Source: Streptacidiphilus sp. P02-A3a
GTDB lineage: Bacteria; Actinomycetota; Actinomycetes; Streptomycetales; Streptomycetaceae
NCBI RefSeq assembly: GCF_014084105.1
Contig: NZ_CP048289.1
Coordinates: 9,185,922 to 9,249,921, forward strand
Reading direction: 5' to 3'
DNA: 64,000 bases
Within the stretch, counting starts at the first letter, position 1. Every line of letters starts with the position of its first letter. Positions 16,554-25,086 of this stretch are shown here, in pieces. The notes under the pieces were generated by a model. It ran no database searches. It worked only from the letters and a program-made list of their open reading frames with translations, and was not told where the DNA came from. Both the position numbers and the translations under genes were made by a program.

Positions 16554-16997
16554 CTACCGCGCGTAGGGGTCGGTGATCTCGCGGAGCTGTTCCAGGATCT
16601 GATGCAGCAGCGTGAAGTTGCGGGTGCCCAGGTAGGCCTTCCACTCCGCGTAGATCTCGTCGAGTGTCGCCGTGGCGACCTCGACCGCCCGCCCGCCGCG
16701 TTGCTCGATCACGATCAACCGGGCGCGGCCGTCCGCGGGGTCGGGGACCCGGCGGACATAGCCCAGGCGCTCCAGTTGATCGACCAGCACGCCGGCGCTC
16801 TGCTTGGACATTTGCGCCTGGTCAGCGAGGTCGGTGAGGCGCGAACCGTCCGGGGAGATGCGTTGGAACACCCGGCACTGGGCGAGGGTCCAGTCGTCGA
16901 ACCCGGCATCCTGGAGGGCCCGGAAAATCCGGTCCTCGGTGTACCGGTACGGGATGAACAGCGACACCCCTAGATCAACCCGCCGCTCGTCGTCCAT
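16554..16997 (-). CDS. MarR-family transcriptional regulator
   Basis: The product is 147 residues from ATG 16997 (after GAGGGCGGT); a GTG eight codons earlier (17021) is an alternative. The winged helix-turn-helix is visible as LTDLADQAQMSKQSAGVLVD, with the wing RVPDPADGRARLIVIE. It should dimerise and repress redox or drug genes. The nearest target on the same strand is the qorB-hemerythrin operon. It lies in the second island unit. Confidence 0.88.
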   Translation of the reverse strand: MDDERRVDLGVSLFIPYRYTEDRIFRALQDAGFDDWTLAQCRVFQRISPDGSRLTDLADQAQMSKQSAGVLVDQLERLGYVRRVPDPADGRARLIVIEQRGGRAVEVATATLDEIYAEWKAYLGTRNFTLLHQILEQLREITDPYAR

Positions 16998-17021
16998 ACC
17001 GCCCTCGGCTCCGTCGCCCAC

Positions 17022-17384
17022 CTGATCCCACGAGGTTCACACCCTACGTCAACGCTGCCGGGCCGGATCGCAGCCGACCCGACCGCGGTGGCCCGTGCGC
17101 GGCGCTGCGCAGCGTTCCATGCGCGCCATCTACTCCTCGGCGACTTCGAACCCATGCCGTTGCCGTCGGCACTGCCGTACGACCAAAGTAGTAATGATTG
17201 CTGACTAATGTCCGACTCCGTCGACGACAGCGAGCAGACCTCAGAACTCTCATGGAGGACTGGGCCACTCGTTGTCGACGACGCCAAGCAGCTTTCTCGA
17301 AGCAGCGTCCGGCATCGATGAACTGCCGGGGCCGGCACCAACTCGGCGATGTGCGCGGCAGGGCATCCGGTCAGGTCCGAGCTG
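17022..17384. other. Intergenic upstream of marR, no gene seen
   Basis: About 360 bp. It holds TAGT...ACTA inverted ends around AATGATTGCTG (17189-17207), a candidate MarR half-operator, in a small A/T-rich patch. No gene is supported. Confidence 0.45.
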
Positions 17385-17719
17385 TCAGGCCGTAGCTGTG
17401 GGGTCCGCTTGTTCGGCGGTGCGGCGGTATTCGGCGTTGATGCGCTGGGCTTCTTCGAGTTGGTCTTCGAGGATGACGATGCGGCAGGCGGCCTCGATGG
17501 GGGTTCCCTGGTCGACCAGTTCGCGGGCGCGGGCGGCGATGCGCAGCTGGTAGCGGGAGTAGCGGCGGTGGCCGCCTGTGGAGCGCAGCGGGGTGATCAG
17601 GCGGGCTTCGCCGATGGCGCGTAGGAAGCCCTGGGTGGTGCCGAGTATCTCGGCGGCGCGGCCCATGTGTAGGCGGGGTAGTCGTCGTCGAGACGGCCGA
17701 ACGTATCGTCTGCTGTCAT
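17385..17719 (-). pseudogene. BldC/MerR-type protein, copy B, frameshifted
   Basis: From ATG 17719 the frame reads MTADDTFGRLDDDYPAYT, as in copy A, but TACACATGGGC has lost one C relative to TACACCATGGGC, so it leaves frame just before the helix-turn-helix. An internal ATG (17666) still opens the rest, GRAAEILGTTQGFLRAIGEA to the end at 17385, giving 93 residues with the complete DNA-binding wing. The downstream part is almost identical to copy A. It may make a shortened, possibly functional DNA-binding protein from the internal start, or none. Confidence 0.75.
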
Positions 17720-17765
17720 CTGCTGGTCATGCGTACTGCATCAATGGCCTGTCGCAGCGCCACTT

Positions 17766-18009
17766 TCCGGCAGCCAGCCCCGTCGCCCTACCTGCGTGTG
17801 CTCTGGGTTGGAACCCCACTGCCGAACCTCCCGGTGCGCGCGTCCGCAGCCGACGCCTTCACCGAGGTACTGCTCACTTGCCTCACTGCTGGGTACCGCG
17901 TACTGCACTTGCGGGTCCTGCTGCCCGGTAGTTCGTCTCTGCCGGGCCCTGCTGTCTTCTTGGCTACGAGAGAAACCATAACCACGCCGCCGTTCAATGT
18001 CTACTCCAG
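17766..18009 (-). repeat. Inverted-repeat unit, copy B
   Basis: This is the reverse-complement match to 8646-9013, lacking about 120 bp in the middle. It lies directly upstream of copy B of the BldC-like gene, as copy A does for its gene, so unit plus gene were duplicated together and now face each other 8 kb apart. Confidence 0.7.
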
Positions 18010-18180
18010 CCACCATAGATTTTCGCGTTTTCGACAGCGAGGTAACCGACCTCGAACAGTGACGAGGGAAGCTCGGGGGCGGCCGGGTCCGTACTGGCGG
18101 TAGGTGGCGGGCATGACACGGTGGTGGGTGCTGTTTGGCGCCGGGCGGGTTGAAGGGGCATGGTGTGAGGATCGCGCGAG

Positions 18181-18858
18181 GTGGCGACCCTCGACTCGGT
18201 GGACGTGGGTGACCATGTGTGCTGGCTGGTCGCGCCCGGCGACGACTACCACGGCACCGCCCGGTCCTACCTTGCCGGTGGGGAACGCGTCGGCGACAAG
18301 ATGCTGGTCATCGGTACGCCCCGGACCCGGTGGCTTGAGCAGCAGCTGCCCCGGGGCCTGCTGGTGGACCCGATGGTCGAGCGCGCCGAGGGGGCGGCCG
18401 TGGGATGCGGAGACGCTGCTGGGCCTGGTGCGCCGCGAGGCCCGGACCGCAGGGCAGCAAGGGTTCTGGGCGCTGCGGGCCCCGGCGCGGATGGACCGCA
18501 TGTGGCCGGGCGGTGCCGGTGCCCGGGAGCCGGCCCGCCACGAGCTTTCGACGGCGTCGCGGCGTTCGGCACCGCGCTGCGCGAGCTGCCGCCCTCCGCG
18601 AGCACCCTGCGCCTCCACTGCCATCCAACGCTCCTGGTGCTGACAACCTCGGATCCCTCCAGCGTCGAAGCCCAGACCGAGTCCTTGGCCCGCCTGACCG
18701 CCCACGACACCCTGCCCGGGGCCGCCGACGACGCCCTCAGCACCGCGGCCCAGAACTCGGCAGAAGCCGCGGGGGAAGCCACAGCCGAGGTGGTCGACTC
18801 CCGGGAAGCCCTCGCCGCGCTCGCGCGGAAGCACGCAGCCCGCCGCGAAGCCCGCTGA
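18181..18858 (+). pseudogene. MEDS-domain regulator, frameshifted and deleted
   Basis: From GTG 18181 the product starts like a MEDS (DcmR sensory) domain: VDVGDHVCWLVAPGDDYHGT and GDKMLVIGTPRTRWLEQQL. At about 18399 the frame shifts (WDAETLLGLVRREARTAGQQ is in the next frame), and at about 18546 it returns. The rest (AFGTALRELPPSASTLRLHC) resembles the STAS-like tail of MEDS proteins, but the middle is missing. A mature read-through product of 225 residues would be scrambled in the centre. Broken gene of the second island unit. Confidence 0.65.
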
Positions 18859-18984
18859 CAAGCCCTTGACGCCGCACGCCGGGGTGCCGCCGACATTGCC
18901 CAGGATTGAACGCTGAGAGCAAGCCATGAAGCGAGAACAGACGCGCGGGGGTTGAGGGTGTTGTGACTCGAACTCGCGCCGTGC

Positions 18985-19179
18985 TTACCGGCTCTGCCGG
19001 TCGGAGGGGGCGGGGCCACTCGTGAACGGGATGCCCTCGGTCGCTGCCCAGCTGGCGAGGAGGTTGAGGGCGTCGTGGTCGGGCGTGCCGGGTGCCGCGC
19101 TGTAGGCGGTGAGGGTCCGGCCGGGTTGGGCGGGCAGCTCCATGGCGTCGAAGGCTGAGTGGGCGCACGGGTAGCGCAC
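18985..19179 (-). CDS. Possible small protein or remnant (64 aa)
   Basis: From GTG 19179 a 64-residue frame reads sensibly (ALNLLASWAATEGIPFTSGP) but has no clear ribosome-binding site and no known motif. It may be the 3' remnant of a longer island gene. Confidence 0.25.
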   Translation of the reverse strand: MRYPCAHSAFDAMELPAQPGRTLTAYSAAPGTPDHDALNLLASWAATEGIPFTSGPAPSDRQSR

Positions 19180-19258
19180 CGGTAGGAGCGGTATGCGGCG
19201 GACAACAGCAGTAGAACAATTTTGCTATAGAGGACGGTAGTTGGCGATCGGTAAGGCT

Positions 19259-19391
19259 CTGACCTGTGGAAACGTCGCTCAGACTTGAAAGCTTCCCGAG
19301 CTCAGAGCGCGAGTTCAATTCTCGTCACCCGCTCAAACGCAAACCCCCAGGCCAACGGCTTGGGGGTTGCTCGTTGTCTAGACCATTCTGG
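19259..19391 (+). repeat. attR-like repeat of tRNA-Gly 3' half
   Basis: A 30-bp left flank shared with 14101-14130 precedes AGCTTCCCGAGCTCAGAGCG and the T-arm to acceptor sequence of tRNA-Gly, then a terminator and GTCTAGACCATTC as after the real tRNA. With 4326-4426 it brackets the island. The T-loop carries TTCAATTC instead of TTCGATTC, and there is no 5' half, so it is not a tRNA. Confidence 0.8.
19342..19368 (+). terminator. Terminator copy at right end of island
   Basis: AACCCCCA pairs with TGGGGGTT around GGCCAACGGCT, matching the tRNA-Gly terminator in layout with compensating base changes in the stem. Confidence 0.7.
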
Positions 19392-19404
19392 TCGGCGGAG
19401 TCGT

Positions 19405-20445
19405 TCAGAGCAGGCCGCGACGGTTGGCCTGGACTCCGGCCTGGAAGCGGTTGCTGGCACCGAGGCCGCTCATCAGCGCGCTCACCCGTCGTTGCACGGT
19501 GCGCGCGGAGACCCCGAGCCGTCTGGCGATCCTCTCGTCGGTCATCCCGGCGGCCAGCAGGGTCAGCAACTCGACCTGGCTGTCCGTGGACTGGGGATCC
19601 GGAGCCGGTACCGGCACAGCCCTGGCCCACTGCGCCTCGAAGGTCTGCAGCAGCGCGTCCAGCAGTGGCGAGGGCCGGACCACCAGCGCCCCGGACACCT
19701 CCGTGCCCGGGGCCAGCGGCAGCAGGCCCCAGCGGAAGTCCACCAGCGCCAGTTTGAACGGAAGTCCGACCGCCGTCCCGGCCTGCTCCCCGGCCGCCAC
19801 CAGCGCCCGCACCTCCGCCAGCTTGGCCGGTTGCAGCAGGGTGGCCCGCTCGTACACCGAGCGCACCGGCACACCCCGTGCCAGTACCGCCAACTCCGGT
19901 CCGACGATGTCGAGCTGGACGAAGGGCGGCTTGTCCAGGATGGCCACCTGCTCGCGTGCGCCGTCCAGCAGCGCCAGCCACAGCTGCTCGATGTGCTCGC
20001 GACCGGTCACCACCTCGACCAGGTCGCCGAGTGAGGGGTCGCGCAGCCCGCGCGAGCGGTGGTAGTCGTCCAGCAGCCGGGTGATCCCTACCCGCAGCCC
20101 GGCCAGCTCCGCCTCCCGGTCGCGCAGCACGTGCTGGAGCGCGACGTCGGGCGCGGTCGCGCTCCAGCGGGCCGGAGCCGCCTGGGGCCGGTCACCGCCA
20201 CCCGCACGGGGGCGGTGACCGTCGTCGTCGGAACCTTCGCTGGCACCAGAGTTGGCCGGTCGGCGGGTCAACGCCCGGGAGCCCAGCCCAACCAGGGCCT
20301 GCAACACCACGGCCGACGGCAGTGCCAGGGCGGCGGCCAGCTCGGCCACGGTCGACGGGCCCAGTCGGCACAGCTCCACATAGACGGCCTCCTCGGCGTC
20401 GCTCAGCTCGTTCCGGCCGTCGTCGCGGCCTCCCGCTGTGAGCAC
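19405..20445 (-). CDS. LuxR-type regulator with TrmB-like N-terminus
   Basis: GTG 20445 (after GGAAGGCGGGATGGC) gives 346 residues. The N-terminus, LSDAEEAVYVELCRLGPSTV with AELAAALALPSAVVLQALVG, is a TrmB/MarR-like winged helix. A central sensor domain carries REQVAILDKPPFVQLDIVGP, and the C-terminus is a LuxR helix-turn-helix, GMTDERIARRLGVSARTVQRR. This layout is common in streptomycetes as one-component regulators of secreted enzymes and metabolites. It is divergent from the G1 peptidase gene, a possible target. It is the first intact core-type gene right of the island. Confidence 0.8.
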   Translation of the reverse strand: MLTAGGRDDGRNELSDAEEAVYVELCRLGPSTVAELAAALALPSAVVLQALVGLGSRALTRRPANSGASEGSDDDGHRPRAGGGDRPQAAPARWSATAPDVALQHVLRDREAELAGLRVGITRLLDDYHRSRGLRDPSLGDLVEVVTGREHIEQLWLALLDGAREQVAILDKPPFVQLDIVGPELAVLARGVPVRSVYERATLLQPAKLAEVRALVAAGEQAGTAVGLPFKLALVDFRWGLLPLAPGTEVSGALVVRPSPLLDALLQTFEAQWARAVPVPAPDPQSTDSQVELLTLLAAGMTDERIARRLGVSARTVQRRVSALMSGLGASNRFQAGVQANRRGLL

Positions 20446-20673
20446 GCCATCCCGCCTTCCCCGGCTGTTCGGAGGCTTTCCCGGAACTGTGCGCCCTTCG
20501 CGGCGGCAGATCAAGACGGCATTGACGGAAACACGTCATGTCGGGATTCCGCAGCGTACTTCCGCTACCGCACCGGCCCCACGCTGACCAGCATTCCCCT
20601 GGGGCCAATGCGCAGCACCCACGGCCGCTGTCCCCCTCCCCGCACCCCCACGCGTCCAGCCGAGGAGCACGGC

Positions 20674-21396
20674 ATGCCTTCTCCGATATCCCGAACCACC
20701 CTCCGCACCAAGGCCTTCACCGTCGGCGCCGTCGCCGCGCTGGCCGCCGCGCTGTTCCCGGCCGGCGCCGCCGCGGCGACCGCCGCGCCGTTCGGCTACG
20801 CCCCCGTCGGGCCCGCCTCGGTGTACGGCACCCAGTGGGCCAGCAGCAGCCCCTGGGGCGGGTACGTCGCCACCGGCAGCGGCTTCACCAGCATCACCGG
20901 CTCCTGGACCGAGCCCTCGGTCACCTGCACCAGCAGCAACAACCTGTTCGCTCCCTGGGTCGGCATCGACGGCTACGGCTCGCAGACCGTGGAGCAGACC
21001 GGCGCCCAGGTGTCCTGCGCCTCCGGCAGCCCGGTGTACAGCGCCTGGTACGAGATGTACCCGGCCAGCCCGGTCTACCTGAGCAAGCCGGTGGCCGCCG
21101 GGGACAGCTTCACCGGCTCGGTCACCGCGACCGGCGGCAGCAACTACCTGATCACCCTGACCGACAACACCCAGGGCTGGACCTACTCCACCACCAAGCG
21201 GTTGAACGCGGAGGACGTCAGCGCCGAGGCCATCATCGAGTCGCCGTCGCAGAGCTACCCCAAGTTCACCGCCACCAAGTTCACCGGGATCACCGTCAAC
21301 GGCAACGTGTTCAGCTCGTACAACCCGATCCCGCTGTCCAGCGGCGGCTACTCGCCGACCGCGCTGAACGGCGGCTCCTTCTCGCTCGTCCCCTGA
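20674..21396 (+). CDS. Secreted G1-family glutamic endopeptidase
   Basis: This 240-residue protein starts at ATG 20674 after CGAGGAG. Residues 1-36 are a signal peptide (basic start, Ala-rich core, AAAATAAP cleavage region). The mature part shows the G1 hallmarks: GGYVATGSGFTSITGSWTEP, APWVGIDGYGSQTVEQTG with catalytic Gln108, and AEAIIESP with catalytic Glu189. G1 (eqolisin) peptidases act at acidic pH outside the cell. Two cysteines are present (C84 and C115). A perfect terminator follows, so it is monocistronic. Confidence 0.88.
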   Translation: MPSPISRTTLRTKAFTVGAVAALAAALFPAGAAAATAAPFGYAPVGPASVYGTQWASSSPWGGYVATGSGFTSITGSWTEPSVTCTSSNNLFAPWVGIDGYGSQTVEQTGAQVSCASGSPVYSAWYEMYPASPVYLSKPVAAGDSFTGSVTATGGSNYLITLTDNTQGWTYSTTKRLNAEDVSAEAIIESPSQSYPKFTATKFTGITVNGNVFSSYNPIPLSSGGYSPTALNGGSFSLVP

Positions 21397-21426
21397 CCGG
21401 GCCCCGCACCCGGCACTGACCACCCG

Positions 21427-21470
21427 CGACGGCGCGCCCGGCTGGAAGTCTCCAGCCGGGCGCGCCGTCG
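21427..21470 (+). terminator. Perfect 20-bp stem terminator
   Basis: Arms at 21427-21446 and 21451-21470 are exact inverted repeats around AGTC. It lies 30 bp after the G1 peptidase stop. Confidence 0.9.
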
Positions 21471-21790
21471 GATCAGGTCGGGTCAGCCGGTGTCGTCGGG
21501 GTGCGTGCAGCGGCGGTGCCGAGGGGCACGGTGCCGTACGGCCGACGGCACCACATGGGCTTTGGCCCGGTGGAAGGTGCGGACCGAGTTGGTCTCCGGG
21601 TCGGCAGTGGGGGCGGGCAGTGCGCGCGGGCAGTGGGGTGGGCCGTCCGGCGGGTCGGTGCGTGGGCGGGCCCGGGCGCGCCTGTGTCCGCCCACGTGCG
21701 GTGTCCCGCGTAGGGTCCGTAGGGTTGTGCCACGCCTGCGACGGCCTCCGCCACGGCCGTCGTCGCCCCGCCGAGGACAGGAGCAGCACC

Positions 21791-22951
21791 GTGGACCGGA
21801 CTCCGGCTGGGCCCGAGCAGCAGGTGCTCTTCGGCTGGGACGAGACCGTGTCCGCCGGGCCGACGAGCGGCGGGTACCGGAACAGCCCCCAGGCGAGGCG
21901 GTTGCTGGACGTGCGGGAGGTGTACGCCGAACCCGCCGCTCTCGGCTCGCCGCGCGGTCAGCAGATCCTGGCCGAACTCCCCGAGGTCCGGCTGATCGAG
22001 GTGCCCAGCCACTGGCGCATCCCCTCGCTGCACGGCAACGAGGGGAACGTCGCCCGCTGGAACCGGGTCAAGACCGAGACCCTGGTCCTGGGCGTCCGGC
22101 AGACCCTCACGACCCGCCCCAACGGCAGGTCGGCCGACTGGATCGCCCCCGGCGCCTCCAACGGCTGCGCCATGGCCTGCGCCTACTGCTACGTGCCGCG
22201 CCGCAAGGGCTATGCGAACCCGATCACCCTGTTCACCAACATCGAAGCGATCGTCGCCCACGTCCGGCGGCACGTTCGGGAGCAGGGCCCCAAACGGGAG
22301 CCCAACCAGTGCGACCCGCGGTCCTGGGTGTACGACATCGGCGAGAACGGCGACTGCTCGGTCGACGCCCTGGTCTGCGACAACACGGCGGATCTCGTCG
22401 CCGCCTTCCGGCAGCTGCCCACCGCCAAGGCGTCGTTCGCCACCAAGTTCGTCAACCCCGACCTGCTCGCGCTGGATCCGCAGGGCCGCACCCGGGTGCG
22501 CTTCTCGCTCATGCCTCCGGATGACTCGCGCCTGCTGGACATCCGCACCAGTCCGGTCGCGGACCGCATCGGCGCCGCGGCCGACTTCCTCGACGCGGGC
22601 TACGAGGTCCACTTCAACCTCTCCCCGGTGGTGCTGCGTCCCGGCTGGCAGCGCGACTGGGCCGACCTGCTGGACCACCTCGACGACGTCCTCCCCGGCC
22701 GGGTGAAGGAGCAGGCCGCCGCCGAGATCATCATGCTGACCCACAACCGGCAACTCCACGAGGTCAACCTCGGCTGGCACCCCCGGGCCGAGGACGTCCT
22801 GTGGCAACCGACCGCCCAGGAGACCAAGCGCTCGGAGAACGGGGCCGTCAACGTCCGCTACGCGCGTGAGGTCAAACGCGACGCCCTCGCCCGGCTGGGA
22901 GAACTGATCTCGACCCACGCGCCCTGGCTGCGGATCCGGTACGCGTTCTGA
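21791..22951 (+). CDS. Spore photoproduct lyase family radical SAM protein
   Basis: GTG 21791 follows AGGAGCAGCACC; the frame extends further upstream but without protein character. The 386-residue product has the SplB-type pattern: a radical-SAM CxxxCxxC motif in NGCAMACAYCY, PRRKGYANPITLFTNIEAIV, YDIGENGDCSVDALV, then the TIM-barrel body to the C-terminal LIxxxxPWLRIRYAF. In Bacillus the enzyme repairs spore photoproduct thymine dimers with SAM. Streptomycete homologues are annotated as SPL-family, with the target DNA lesion unproven. It is flanked by a terminator and an incomplete lectin-like gene. Confidence 0.88.
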   Translation: MDRTPAGPEQQVLFGWDETVSAGPTSGGYRNSPQARRLLDVREVYAEPAALGSPRGQQILAELPEVRLIEVPSHWRIPSLHGNEGNVARWNRVKTETLVLGVRQTLTTRPNGRSADWIAPGASNGCAMACAYCYVPRRKGYANPITLFTNIEAIVAHVRRHVREQGPKREPNQCDPRSWVYDIGENGDCSVDALVCDNTADLVAAFRQLPTAKASFATKFVNPDLLALDPQGRTRVRFSLMPPDDSRLLDIRTSPVADRIGAAADFLDAGYEVHFNLSPVVLRPGWQRDWADLLDHLDDVLPGRVKEQAAAEIIMLTHNRQLHEVNLGWHPRAEDVLWQPTAQETKRSENGAVNVRYAREVKRDALARLGELISTHAPWLRIRYAF

Positions 22952-22970
22952 AGCCGCGGGTGTCAGGGCG

Positions 22971-23813
22971 GTGGCGCGGGGGCTCGCGGCGGTTCCCCCG
23001 GGCCGAGACAGGCGCGGGTCAGGTGGTCGTTCCACCGAGGACTGGTACTTCCAGCCGGTCGCCGGATCGACGACCACCTTCATGATCCGCCAGGAGGGCA
23101 CCGACAACTGCCTGGACCTGCTGCTCGGCGCCTGGTACGCGGACGCGTGGACCGACAGCTACGGCTGCGACGGCGGCACGGCCCAGCAGTGGACGCTGCC
23201 CGCGGCCGCCGACCAGTCCGCGTGGGGGCTGGCCGTCGACCACGCCGTCTCGCTCTGCGGGAGCGACGCCTCGACCTGCTCGTGGACCACGGGCACCCAG
23301 GCCCCGGCGGCGCCGCTGGCCAAGCAGTGCGTCTCCCCGGTCTGGGACAACGACACCTCCGCGCCGGTGACCTACGCCTTCCAACTCACCAACACCACAG
23401 GCTGGTCGGACACCATCGGCGGCACTCTGGGCGTGGAGATCGATCCCGGCCTCAGCGTCAAGGGCGACGTCGGCGGCTCCATCCCCATCCCCGCCTCGCT
23501 CCTCACCGGCACCATCACCGGCACGGGCACCCTCCAGGGCAAGGTCTCGCTCTCCGTCACCGGCTCGTTCACCAACAACGTCAGCCAGCTGCTGGGCAAC
23601 ACGGTGACCATGCCGATACCGGTCGGCCAGTACGGATGGGTCGCGCTCTCGGAACTCGCGACCCAGGTCACCGGCACCTGGACCTTCGACGCCGGGGGCT
23701 TCCCGTGGACCACTCCGGACACCGTCACCGTGCCGCTCACCACTGATGCCACCGGCGGGACCAGCGTCTACTCCGCCGAGACCAGCCCGACCTTCAGCTC
23801 CTGCACCTCCTGA
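22971..23813 (+). CDS. Ricin-type lectin-like protein, apparently N-terminally truncated
   Basis: This 280-residue frame from GTG 22971 starts 20 bp after the upstream stop, but its first about 20 residues are basic and low-complexity and there is no signal peptide. From about residue 25 there is a partial beta-trefoil repeat (DNCLDLLLGAWYADAWTDSY with a QQW motif). A beta-rich domain with GVEIDPGLSVKGDVGGSIPI and many Thr/Ser strands follows, of the kind seen in secreted pore-forming-like or adhesive proteins. Intact relatives should be exported. So the gene has probably lost its 5' end, or the true start is not visible. A long terminator follows. Confidence 0.55.
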   Translation: MARGLAAVPPGRDRRGSGGRSTEDWYFQPVAGSTTTFMIRQEGTDNCLDLLLGAWYADAWTDSYGCDGGTAQQWTLPAAADQSAWGLAVDHAVSLCGSDASTCSWTTGTQAPAAPLAKQCVSPVWDNDTSAPVTYAFQLTNTTGWSDTIGGTLGVEIDPGLSVKGDVGGSIPIPASLLTGTITGTGTLQGKVSLSVTGSFTNNVSQLLGNTVTMPIPVGQYGWVALSELATQVTGTWTFDAGGFPWTTPDTVTVPLTTDATGGTSVYSAETSPTFSSCTS

Positions 23814-23820
23814 CCCACCC

Positions 23821-23874
23821 CGCACCACGACGGTCACCCCGGGTCGCCCGACCCGGGGTGACCGTCGTGGTGCG
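23821..23874. terminator. Bidirectional 26-bp perfect-stem terminator
   Basis: Exact inverted arms at 23821-23846 and 23849-23874 with a 2-nt loop lie between two convergent genes. Confidence 0.92.
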
Positions 23875-23922
23875 GCGCCCGCCCGGTCGGCGTGACCCGG
23901 CCGGGGCACCGGGCGGCCCGTG

Positions 23923-24936
23923 CTACTCGGGCAGGTCGAGGATTCCGGAGTCGCGGAGCAGGTAGCCGAGTTGGGCCCGGCTGCCGCTGCCCATCTGCTC
24001 GGAGACCCGACGGACGTGCTCGACCACGCTGCGGCGACTCATCCCCAGCCTGCGGCCGATACGCTCGTCGGTCTCACCGGCGACGACGGCCAGCAGAATG
24101 GTGCGCTGCAGGTCGTCGATGACCAGGCTGCGGTGGCCCGGGGCGCCGGACTCGCCGACGGGGGTGGCCCGGGACCAGGAGCGTTCGAACACCACGGTCA
24201 GGTAGCGGACGAGAGCGGGGTGCCGGACCTCCAGGGCCGCGGTCGCGGTCTGCTCGGAGACCGGGATGTAGGCCACTTCCTGGTCGCAGATGATCATCCG
24301 GTCGAACACCTCGGCCAGGGTGCGGACCTCCGCCCCGGCGCCGGTGACCCGTTCGATGTACGCCATCGTGGGCTGGTGCGACCTAACCGTGTGCTGGTAC
24401 AGCGTGCGCTGCCTGACCTTCCGTTCGAGTATCGGCAGCACCCGCTCCAGCGCCTCGGTCAGCAGCTCGGGGGAGCGCCCGCCGCCGGGCTGGGCGGTGA
24501 TCAGGTCACGCCGGCAGCTGCTGACAGCCAGGTCGAGTGCCGCGCTGATGGCGTCGCTGCCGTGGATCAGCGTGAGTTCGGGTTTCTCGTTGCTCCTCGC
24601 CTCGGCGTAGAGCTCCTCATATCCGGAGAAGGACGAGCGTATCGATTCCGCGGTGCGGCGCAGTCCGTCGATCGCGGACTCCAGCGGACGCAGGGCCCGG
24701 TCGGCGGCGATCGCGGGTGGTACCGGATAGACGATCGACGGTGAGTCCTCGCTCTCCACCGCCAGGTGCAGGGCCATCAGGCAGGGAGGAACGTCCTCGC
24801 GGCTCATGCTGCCCTCGCGGAGCACGATCTGGTATCTCGATCTCGCCGCCTCGCACGCCACGGTGGCGCCGAGGATGCCACAGGTGTCCGCATTAGCACA
24901 GGTTCGCTCAGCCTTCACAAACGAGCAACGTACCAT
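23923..24936 (-). CDS. LuxR-type regulator with Cys-rich N-terminus
   Basis: 337 residues from ATG 24936. The N-terminus has RTCANADTCGILGATVACEA, then VPPCLMALHL, VYPVPPAIAA and a long helical middle. The C-terminus is a LuxR helix-turn-helix, GETDERIGRRLGMSRRSVVE and HVRRVSEQM. The order (degenerate winged helix, sensor domain, LuxR) parallels the regulator at 19405-20445. An internal ATG (24807) is possible but would remove the Cys-rich head. It is divergent from a small secreted peptide gene and the SARP gene, so it may control that cluster. Confidence 0.72.
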   Translation of the reverse strand: MVRCSFVKAERTCANADTCGILGATVACEAARSRYQIVLREGSMSREDVPPCLMALHLAVESEDSPSIVYPVPPAIAADRALRPLESAIDGLRRTAESIRSSFSGYEELYAEARSNEKPELTLIHGSDAISAALDLAVSSCRRDLITAQPGGGRSPELLTEALERVLPILERKVRQRTLYQHTVRSHQPTMAYIERVTGAGAEVRTLAEVFDRMIICDQEVAYIPVSEQTATAALEVRHPALVRYLTVVFERSWSRATPVGESGAPGHRSLVIDDLQRTILLAVVAGETDERIGRRLGMSRRSVVEHVRRVSEQMGSGSRAQLGYLLRDSGILDLPE

Positions 24937-25086
24937 CGCGCAACGGTGGACGGCCGTTCGGTGCCACTCCCTGACAGATTATGGGTCGCATGGGATCCGA
25001 CGGGGGTCCGGGCGGCTCAGGGGATGGCGCGAACTCGCCCTTCCCCGCGGCCCGTCCCATGTTTTGACAGCACAGGAGTATCGATC

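Larger units (their letters stand above)
4373..19336. mobile_element. Degraded tandem genomic island at tRNA-Gly
   Basis: The segment is bracketed by the tRNA-Gly 3' repeat and split by a third, degenerate repeat near 14131. Right-end flanks of the two inner units match each other (14101-14130 with 19260-19289). Between them are at least eight frameshifted or truncated genes, a truncated ISAs1 transposase and stretches with no gene, unlike the dense intact genes outside. No integrase, relaxase or replication gene is visible, so the island seems immobile now. Intact cargo is mostly stress and redox related. Confidence 0.75.

Noticed and set aside
19286-19336. Third tRNA-Gly gene
   Set aside because: Same as above: no D-arm or 5' acceptor strand; sequence left of it matches the flank of the internal site instead.
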